A DNA stretch of 6,487 nt from CAYNDB01 sp964395915 (GTDB taxonomy: Bacteria > Nitrospinota_A > UBA7883 > JAJRTC01), in assembly GCA_964395915.1 (NCBI GenBank), contig CAYNDB010000124.1, positions 1 to 6,487 on the forward strand, written 5' to 3'. Shown piece after piece: positions 1 through 5,292 of this stretch. The notes beneath the pieces are model-generated. The model had not been told where the DNA came from. It made no database searches and was given only the letters and a program-made list of their open reading frames with translations. The position numbers were made by a program, and so were the translations under genes. The first letter of the stretch is position 1, and each line of letters starts with the position of its first letter.

Positions 1-81
1 TTCGCCACGCAGTTCCATCCAGAGAAAAGCCAGCGCGTAGGGCTAAAAGTTCTGAAAAACTTCGCGCGCATAACAGGGTAA
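1..81 (+). CDS. hisH: HisH C-terminus, glutamine amidotransferase subunit of imidazole glycerol phosphate synthase (5' end outside window)
   Basis: Only the last 27 codons are present, read in frame from base 1 to the TAA at 79-81. The peptide begins FATQFHPEKSQ and ends KNFARITG. FHPEKS with a following GLxxLxNF pattern is the C-terminal signature of HisH. TrpG/PabA usually have FHPES and GuaA FHPEV, so the Lys after Glu favours HisH. The His (codon 16-18) and Glu (codon 22-24) are the last two members of the class I amidotransferase Cys-His-Glu triad. In the family, HisH releases ammonia from glutamine and channels it to HisF, which makes imidazole glycerol phosphate and AICAR in histidine biosynthesis in the cytosol. 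The stop lies 4 nt before the next gene, so cotranscription with the LPS genes is likely. The fragment is short, so the assignment rests on this motif alone. Confidence 0.82.
   Translation, partial: FATQFHPEKSQRVGLKVLKNFARITG
75..78 (+). promoter_or_regulatory. Probable Shine-Dalgarno site for the acyltransferase gene
   Basis: AGGG lies 7 nt before the ATG at 86, inside the last codons of hisH. It is the only purine-rich core near this start and supports choosing ATG 86. The site is short, so this is modest evidence. Confidence 0.45.
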
Positions 82-85
82 ATCT

Positions 86-1078
86 ATGGGACGAAAAAGA
101 AGCCTTGTCGCAGACAAGCTCGCCTACTTTCCTCTGAAAGTCCTCGCCCTGCTTGCGCTCGTTCTGCCGAGAGGTGTGATGCTCATCATAGGATCGGGCA
201 TTGGCTGGCTTTTTTTTACCGTTTTGAAACTTCAACGAAAACGTTTGCGTTTTTCCATCGACAACATGCAGAATCTCTATCCGGAAAAATCTGACGAGGA
301 GCTTACCGCGCTTCTCCGCAAGGTTTGCCGTCATTTCGGCAGATTTCTTATGGAGGGTTTTATGGTTCCAAAGCTTACTCTAAAAAAAATGGAGAAGCTT
401 ATCCGATTTGAAGGGCTGGAACATTTTCGCAAAGCGCTTGAACAGGATAAAGGGGTGATATTTTCTACTGCGCATTTTGGCAATTTCGAACTGGCCAACG
501 TGGCTTTTGCGCTAAAGGGACACCCTGTCTGGTCGGTTATCAGGGAGGTGGATAACAAGGATATAGACATTCTATTGGACAGCATGAGACACACTTCCGG
601 CCTCGGTATTATTAAAAAGGAAAAAGCGGCAAGAGATATCCTGAAACATCTTAGGGAAAAACATATAGTCACGATAAATATCGACCAGAACGCCGCGTTC
701 AACAATGTGTTCATTCCTTTCTTCGGAAAAACCGCGGCCACTTTCACCACTCCCGCCATACTTGGAATGAGAACAGGAGCGCCTATTCTGCCGGTTCTGT
801 CTTTCCGGGACGACGCTACTGACACGTACAGGGTTCGAATTTACCCAATTGTGGAAATTGAAAAAACAGGCGATCGTGGCGCTGATATTCGCTTGATAAT
901 GACCCACCTTACCGATATTCTGGAGGAGGCTATCCGTGAAGCTCCAGAGCAATGGCTATGGGTGCATCGACGATGGAAAACGGAGCCCTTGCAAACTGAC
1001 ATCGAAGCAATGAAAAAAGAAACAGAAATAATCAACTCAGCTAAAGCCGAAAAAAAGAAAAAAGTCGGCGCCGTCTGA
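86..1078 (+). CDS. lpxL: Lysophospholipid/lipid A biosynthesis acyltransferase, LpxL/HtrB family
   Basis: A 330-aa protein, close to the ~300-330 aa usual for LpxL/LpxM. A hydrophobic stretch at about residues 17-47 would anchor it in the inner membrane, facing the cytoplasm. The catalytic H-x4-E motif is HFGNFE (H130, E135). Next come the IDQNAA segment (D200, Q201), the FFGKTAATFTTPA stretch (~212-224) and a C-terminal WVHRRWKT (292-299), all typical of this family. Members transfer an acyl chain from acyl-ACP (or acyl-CoA) to a hydroxyacyl chain of the lipid A precursor. Sequence alone does not separate LpxL from LpxM/LpxP or fix chain length, so the symbol is a family label. The C-terminus ends in a charged, Lys-rich tail (~305-326). 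It sits 4 nt after hisH and 7 nt before waaF, and the waaF neighbour supports an LPS role. A similar acyltransferase acting on another glycolipid is the main alternative. Confidence 0.88.
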   Translation: MGRKRSLVADKLAYFPLKVLALLALVLPRGVMLIIGSGIGWLFFTVLKLQRKRLRFSIDNMQNLYPEKSDEELTALLRKVCRHFGRFLMEGFMVPKLTLKKMEKLIRFEGLEHFRKALEQDKGVIFSTAHFGNFELANVAFALKGHPVWSVIREVDNKDIDILLDSMRHTSGLGIIKKEKAARDILKHLREKHIVTINIDQNAAFNNVFIPFFGKTAATFTTPAILGMRTGAPILPVLSFRDDATDTYRVRIYPIVEIEKTGDRGADIRLIMTHLTDILEEAIREAPEQWLWVHRRWKTEPLQTDIEAMKKETEIINSAKAEKKKKVGAV

Positions 1079-1085
1079 CATAGCA

Positions 1086-2063
1086 ATGCCATCAGTACCA
1101 AGCCAACCTAAAATCGTTGTTCGAATGCCTAACTGGCTTGGCGATTGTGTTATGTCATTGCCCATCCTGCAAGGCTTGAAAAACCTGTTTCCGAATGGAA
1201 CTATCGATATCGCTATAAAAGACAGCCTGGCTGGACTGGGTGATATTTTGCCTTATATCGACAACACGATTTCTCCACAAAACCTCAAAAACAGAAAATA
1301 CGATACGGCGCTTATCCTGCCAAACTCGTTCAGGTCGGCTTATGAAATATGGCAATCGAACGCGCCGGAGCGAATCGGCTATGCCGGGCAACTGAGATCA
1401 CTCTTACTTACCAGCGCTGTAAAGCGCCCTTTGCGAGGGACATTGCATCAGTCGGACTATTATGGCAGGCTCGCTCGCAAAGCGTTTCCTCAAATTGAAT
1501 TAAGCCCACCTGCGTTAGATATAGCGCAAAAGTATTTTGATCAACTGGATGAGCTTTTACCCTCATCATCGGATAAACCAAAGATCGGCGTAGGCTTTGG
1601 CGCAACATATGGCGACGCAAAAATGTGGCCCGCCGAAAGGTTCGCAATGCTTATCGATAGGTTAAGTGAAGTTGCGCAAGTTGTGCTGATCGGGTCGGAC
1701 GCAGAAAAGGAAATCGAGCAACGTGTGTTAAGCGAGGTCACTTCCAAACCAATATCTTTGGTCGGACGCACAAACCTGCCAACCCTTGCGGCGGCGCTCT
1801 CCAGTTTTTCCGTATATCTATCCAACGACACCGGCCCTATGCATCTGGCTTCAGCCCTTGGAACACCAGTGGTCGTCATTTTTGGCCCCACGTCTCCGGA
1901 TGAAACAAAGCCGCTTGGAAACAATGTGACAGTGATCTATCGCAAGGCCGTCTGCGCGCCATGTTGGAAACGCAAATGTCTTTTAGATCACCAGTGTATG
2001 ACGGCGATCACCGTTGACGAGGTGGAAACCGCTGTTCTGCGGATATTGGAAAGTAAATTATAA
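1086..2063 (+). CDS. waaF: ADP-heptose:LPS heptosyltransferase II (GT9 family)
   Basis: A 325-aa GT9 protein that adds L-glycero-D-manno-heptose from ADP-heptose to the inner core of LPS on the cytoplasmic side of the inner membrane. The N-terminal RMPNWLGDCVMSLP (13-26) is the family start signature, with D20 at the position of the proposed catalytic Asp. The C-terminal nucleotide-sugar half has VGFGATYGDAKMWP (168-181), VGRTNLPTLAAAL (226-238) and SNDTGPMHLASALGTP (246-261). Cysteines C290, C293, C298 and C304, in a CxxC-x4-C-x5-C array before the C-terminus, are typical of WaaF-like proteins. ATG 1086 has no clear Shine-Dalgarno site. The next in-frame ATG (codon 14, base 1125) would remove the first beta strand KIVVR, so 1086 is preferred. 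It lies 7 nt after the acyltransferase gene and is probably translated from the same mRNA. WaaC or WaaQ are less likely, since the PNWLGD motif and Cys array fit WaaF best. Confidence 0.92.
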   Translation: MPSVPSQPKIVVRMPNWLGDCVMSLPILQGLKNLFPNGTIDIAIKDSLAGLGDILPYIDNTISPQNLKNRKYDTALILPNSFRSAYEIWQSNAPERIGYAGQLRSLLLTSAVKRPLRGTLHQSDYYGRLARKAFPQIELSPPALDIAQKYFDQLDELLPSSSDKPKIGVGFGATYGDAKMWPAERFAMLIDRLSEVAQVVLIGSDAEKEIEQRVLSEVTSKPISLVGRTNLPTLAAALSSFSVYLSNDTGPMHLASALGTPVVVIFGPTSPDETKPLGNNVTVIYRKAVCAPCWKRKCLLDHQCMTAITVDEVETAVLRILESKL

Positions 2064-2141
2064 AGTATCACCCCACCCCATAACTTGTATTAAGTATGAG
2101 TTTTATTTACAGGGGGCCTTAACAACATTTCTGTTTACGAT

Positions 2142-2236
2142 TTGTCATGCCGGACCCCCGATCCGGCATCCCGGCGGAAAAGATATGGACGCCAATTCAT
2201 AAATGACGGGATCCCGCGTCGAGCGCGGGATGACAA
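2142..2236. repeat. Intergenic palindromic repeat with two hairpins
   Basis: A ~95-bp element lies in the gap between the convergent waaF and glycosyltransferase genes. Its ends are a perfect 7-bp inverted pair, TTGTCAT (2142-2148) and ATGACAA (2230-2236). Inside are two strong hairpins: ATGCCGGA (2147-2154) with TCCGGCAT (2162-2169), and ATCCCGCG (2211-2218) with CGCGGGAT (2224-2231). A third palindrome, CGGGATCCCG (2207-2216), overlaps the second. The pattern of a GTCATGCCGGA start and a CGGGATGACA end matches a style of dispersed intergenic repeat known from many proteobacterial genomes. It may be a non-autonomous mobile remnant or act as a bidirectional transcription stop. Only one copy is in this window, so repetition in the genome is inferred. 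There are no coding signals or clear target-site duplication. Confidence 0.72.
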
Positions 2237-2238
2237 TT

Positions 2239-2280
2239 GCTTCACAAAAGGCTGGTTTATTGTAAAACCTTTTTGTAAGC
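2239..2280. terminator. Imperfect inverted repeat, possible terminator for the leftward or rightward transcript
   Basis: Bases 2239-2251 and 2268-2280 pair at 10 of 13 positions: GCTT with AAGC on the outside, AAAAGG with CCTTTT on the inside, and three mismatches between. The loop is about 16 nt. It is AT-rich, with a run of five T on the right arm and of A on the left. It sits 27 bp beyond the glycosyltransferase stop and 175 bp beyond waaF. Its stability looks modest, so the terminator role is tentative. Confidence 0.35.
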
Positions 2281-2307
2281 TCTTTTTCCATTATATATTT
2301 GCAGGTC

Positions 2308-3393
2308 TCAGTCGATAAGCTCTTTAAGCCTCGCGTGGTGTAAGAAAATGTCTTCCAACCCTCGTGTGATTTTATTTACATCGTAGCAGCTTCGCGCCTT
2401 TTGATATCCGTTCTCGCCGAGTTTACGGCCACTTCCCGGATTTGCCAGCAGGGTGATTATGGCGTCGGCGTATTGATCGGCGTTCTGGGCGATAATCCCG
2501 TTGTAGCCATTATCGATCAGCTCTGCCTGCGCGGAGTCCTTGGGTGGCGGGGTGTAGTGGGTCACCACTGGCAATTTGGCGGCCATCGCCTCGGCCAACA
2601 CCAGCCCGAACGATTCGCCCATTTCAGCAAAATGGGTAAGCGCCGATATCTCTTTATAAAACTTCATTATCTCCGCTGTATCCGTTGTCATAGGATGGAC
2701 GACCAGATTTTTCTCGCACCCGTTTTTTTTGAAAAACTCCTTTACCGCAGGCGTGATCCCGATTACATGAAATTCGATATCCGGCATTTCCTTTATGGCA
2801 AGCGGAATAGCTTCAAGAAATTTAAAATCCCACTTAGAGTTGTCGTCCCTGCCGATCCTGCCGATCGCCCTTTTAGAGTAATCACGGCCGTCAAACCCGA
2901 ATGCGTCGAAAACGTCTATGTCCAAAGGGTTGTAAAGGACTTCATATTTGGGCCCCACAAGTGGCTTGCCAATCCACATTTGATATCGTGCGGCGCAACT
3001 GTATGAAACGAAAATGTGGCAATCGATAAGGTCATTTTCATCAGAAGTATCTACCCTTCCAAAAACGTTATGCTCTATGATTATCGATATACCGGCTTGT
3101 TTTGCCGCCTTGATGGCCCCACCCATATCACCCCATCCGCCATGATGTATGTGGAATATGTCAGCGTTCAGCCCCTTAAGATAATCGGCAAGGTAATTTT
3201 TGGACGATATCCGCACATCTATTCCGATATCGGTTAAAGCCTGTTTTCCGCCAGACTCCTCCACGCTCTCAAAAGCGCAGGCCCACACATCGAATTTGTC
3301 CTTATCCAGATGTTTGCAAAATTCGTAGAGGACTTTCTCGGTTCCGCCCAAACCGAGCGTTGGTGTAAACTCCACCACTTTTAGTTTTCGCAT
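2308..3393 (-). CDS. Glycosyltransferase, GT4-like (GT-B fold), substrate unknown
   Basis: A 361-aa GT-B glycosyltransferase. The N-terminal LGLGGTEKVLYEF (13-25) is the glycine-rich acceptor-side loop of GT4 enzymes. IIIEHNVFG (104-112) is the usual post-strand His motif, and LYNPLDIDVF (153-162) marks the start of the second Rossmann domain. IGRIGRDDNSK (177-187) begins the donor half. ESFGLVLAE (E260, E268) is the E-x7-E motif that contacts the sugar nucleotide in retaining enzymes of this clan. There is no signal peptide or membrane segment, so it is probably cytosolic or peripheral to the membrane. The start is 12 nt after the clc stop on the same strand, so an operon with clc (and perhaps rpoC) is likely; no clear Shine-Dalgarno site precedes it. 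Proximity to waaF suggests a cell-surface glycan, but waaF is on the opposite strand and the donor and acceptor cannot be read from sequence. Confidence 0.85.
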   Translation of the reverse strand: MRKLKVVEFTPTLGLGGTEKVLYEFCKHLDKDKFDVWACAFESVEESGGKQALTDIGIDVRISSKNYLADYLKGLNADIFHIHHGGWGDMGGAIKAAKQAGISIIIEHNVFGRVDTSDENDLIDCHIFVSYSCAARYQMWIGKPLVGPKYEVLYNPLDIDVFDAFGFDGRDYSKRAIGRIGRDDNSKWDFKFLEAIPLAIKEMPDIEFHVIGITPAVKEFFKKNGCEKNLVVHPMTTDTAEIMKFYKEISALTHFAEMGESFGLVLAEAMAAKLPVVTHYTPPPKDSAQAELIDNGYNGIIAQNADQYADAIITLLANPGSGRKLGENGYQKARSCYDVNKITRGLEDIFLHHARLKELID

Positions 3394-3405
3394 AGTTAAC
3401 TTGTA

Positions 3406-5205
3406 TCAGGTCGCAGGCGTCTTTTCCTCTACCTCGGTCTTGCGCAAAACATCTTTCTTGTACGCGGCTAAAACATCTGTGCGTCGAAGCATCCCGATCA
3501 CAGTATATGGGTCGTCACTCTTCACCACGGGCAACTGCTCTATATCCTTTGCGGCGAACTTCTCCATAGCTTCGTTCAGGTTATTATCGGGAGTAACTGT
3601 AATGACTTTTTCTGTGGCTATTTCTTTCGCAACCACAAGATCGCAAAGAGCGGCGGAATCCAGCATAAATTCACGAACGTTCTGGATGGAGATAATTCCC
3701 GTCAGCTTTCCGGCAGAATCTACAACGGGGAAGTAGTTGTCTCTTGAGGTGGCCATAAGCTCCATAATTCTTCCGAAGGGAAGGTTCTCCGGTATGTTCG
3801 TAACTGATCCAGCCATTACCTCCCGCACCTTTATTCTGTCCATCACCGAAAGGTCGCGCCCGCGCCACAGCCTGATACCGCGTCTTCTCAGCTTCTCTGT
3901 ATATAGAGACTCTTCCGACAGCCACGTCATAATATAGGTGGACATCATGCAGGCTGTCATGATCGGCAATATGATCTGGTAGTTTCCCGTAAGCTCGTAT
4001 CCCATCAAAATATTGGTTAGAGGAGCGTGCACCACAGCCGCCATTACAGCGCCGATCCCCACCATGGCGTACGCGCCGGGGGAAGCCACTAAATCCGGAG
4101 CCATGTAATTAACAAAATATCCGAACACGCCGCCTGTCATGCATCCTACGAAAAGAGCCGGAGCGAACACGCCGCCGGAACCGCCGGAACCTAACGATAT
4201 CGCAGTGGCAAGAATTTTGAAAAAAATAAGCGACAGGGCGATAGTCCACAACATGTCACCGTTTAACATGTCGTCCATCACGTTGTAGCCATTGCCGAAC
4301 ACACCCGGCGTAAATATGCCTATGATGCCGACAACAAGCCCGCCAAGCGCAGGTGTTAACATTGGATGGGCCTTGATTTTAGGTTTGAAAAATGTGTCCG
4401 ACAAGAAATACATCTTGAAGAAAAGCCATGCGACAATTCCACAAAGAACACCAAGAACGGCATACAGACCGATCTCCCATGGGGAGACGAGCGAATATGA
4501 TGGAGCGACAAACGCCGGAATATCTCCCAACAGCAATCTTTTTGTTGTGGTAGCCATGACGGAGCTTATGACTATAGGCAAAAAAGAAGTTACATTGAAG
4601 TCTCCCAATACAAGCTCCACGGTGAAGATGACTCCTGCGATAGGGGCGTTGAACGCCGCGGCTAGCCCGGCGGCGGCCCCACAAGCGACCAGGAGTCTCA
4701 GACGTTCCGTTGACGCTTTAAAAACTTGTCCGACGGCAGATCCCATAGCTCCGCATATCTGCGCTATAGGGCCTTCTCGCCCGCCAGAGCCGCCCGAACC
4801 TAAAAATATGGCTGTTGTCACCAGGCGGAACCACATAGTCCTTGGTCTCACTACGCCACCATCAACAGCCGCCCATTTCATAACTTCAGCGGCGGCGGCG
4901 GACTCGTAGCCCATCTTGAAACGGTATGTGAGAAAACCGACAATAAGCCCGCCAAGGGCCGGTATGAGCGGGATTATGAGATAGTGATATATAGTCGGGG
5001 ACAGCGCGAAAAACTCTGCCGATTTATCAAAGAAGATATGTTCGAACGCGTTTATCAGCCATTCAAACAAAACAGCCATAAGGCCGCATGCGACACCAAG
5101 AGCCCCGGCTGTAAACAACAGAAACGTATGTTCTCTGGATGATCTTGTCTGGAAAGCTGAGGAAAAATATTCTCTCAGACTCTTAGCGATTACACTCTTG
5201 AACAT
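3406..5205 (-). CDS. ClC-family chloride channel/transporter with C-terminal CBS pair
   Basis: A 599-aa integral membrane protein of the ClC family. Hydrophobic helices fill residues ~28-430. GSGGSGGREGP (136-146) holds the gating glutamate at E144 (E148 in E. coli ClcA). LAAAFNAPIAGVIF (181-194) is helix G/H, GSGGSGGVFAP (339-349) is the second anion-binding loop, and Y435 in ESLYTEKL probably matches the central tyrosine (Y445 in ClcA). Two CBS domains follow at about 463-517 and 524-582, on the cytosolic side, where family members bind adenine nucleotides. Two departures are visible: helix H reads VEL, so the ClcA internal proton glutamate (E203) appears to be L198; and the helix C-D region reads GYESAAAAE (99-107) without the usual GSGIP-type anion motif. 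Channel or exchanger activity and anion choice are therefore open. The start at 5205 has no clear Shine-Dalgarno site, but no better in-frame ATG is near. It lies 87 bp downstream of rpoC. Confidence 0.92.
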   Translation of the reverse strand: MFKSVIAKSLREYFSSAFQTRSSREHTFLLFTAGALGVACGLMAVLFEWLINAFEHIFFDKSAEFFALSPTIYHYLIIPLIPALGGLIVGFLTYRFKMGYESAAAAEVMKWAAVDGGVVRPRTMWFRLVTTAIFLGSGGSGGREGPIAQICGAMGSAVGQVFKASTERLRLLVACGAAAGLAAAFNAPIAGVIFTVELVLGDFNVTSFLPIVISSVMATTTKRLLLGDIPAFVAPSYSLVSPWEIGLYAVLGVLCGIVAWLFFKMYFLSDTFFKPKIKAHPMLTPALGGLVVGIIGIFTPGVFGNGYNVMDDMLNGDMLWTIALSLIFFKILATAISLGSGGSGGVFAPALFVGCMTGGVFGYFVNYMAPDLVASPGAYAMVGIGAVMAAVVHAPLTNILMGYELTGNYQIILPIMTACMMSTYIMTWLSEESLYTEKLRRRGIRLWRGRDLSVMDRIKVREVMAGSVTNIPENLPFGRIMELMATSRDNYFPVVDSAGKLTGIISIQNVREFMLDSAALCDLVVAKEIATEKVITVTPDNNLNEAMEKFAAKDIEQLPVVKSDDPYTVIGMLRRTDVLAAYKKDVLRKTEVEEKTPAT

Positions 5206-5218
5206 TTTGGATAATCAT

Positions 5219-5279
5219 CCCGGGCGATGTTAACCGCGAAGAATGTTACACTGGCGCCCGGGTTAAGCGGACGCCAGTG
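5219..5279 (-). terminator. Hairpins in the rpoC-clc gap, possible rpoC terminator or attenuator
   Basis: The 87-bp gap holds two perfect 8-bp inverted repeats. CACTGGCG (5249-5256) pairs with CGCCAGTG (5272-5279) across a 15-nt loop, starting 13 nt after the rpoC stop. CCCGGGCG (5219-5226) pairs with CGCCCGGG (5255-5262) across a 28-nt loop. They share bases 5255-5256 and so compete. In the leftward RNA the first hairpin is followed by UAACAUUCUU, not a real U tract, so intrinsic termination would be weak. It could instead be partial termination, RNA processing or an attenuator that lowers clc expression relative to rpoC. I could not find a convincing separate promoter for clc here. Confidence 0.45.
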
Positions 5280-5292
5280 ATGTTTTCGTCAA

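Noticed and set aside
210..217. Run of eight T in the acyltransferase gene as a phase-variation tract
   Set aside because: The reading frame is intact across it, the run is short, and it simply encodes Leu-Phe-Phe in a membrane segment.
331..825. 164-codon leftward open frame inside the acyltransferase gene
   Set aside because: It is a shadow of the conserved LpxL-family coding frame, with no start signal or family match.
2081..2090. TAACTTGTAT repeated at 3397-3406
   Set aside because: A single 10-bp AT-rich match 1.3 kb away, with no extension or terminal structure, is plausible by chance.
2014..2202. 62-codon rightward open frame across the end of waaF and the intergenic repeat
   Set aside because: It starts inside waaF in another frame, runs into the palindromic repeat, lacks a Shine-Dalgarno site and resembles no protein family.
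2720..2731. A AAA AAC slippery heptamer in the glycosyltransferase coding strand
   Set aside because: It encodes a plain Lys-Lys-Asn in the middle of an intact enzyme domain, and I did not find any stimulating structure; it is probably chance.
2401..3006. 201-codon rightward open frame opposite the glycosyltransferase gene
   Set aside because: It is entirely antisense to a gene with clear GT4 motifs and has no recognisable domain of its own.
4292..4909. 205-codon rightward open frame opposite clc
   Set aside because: It is the antisense of a strongly supported ClC membrane gene; its Pro/Thr/Ala-rich composition is what the reverse strand of such codons gives.
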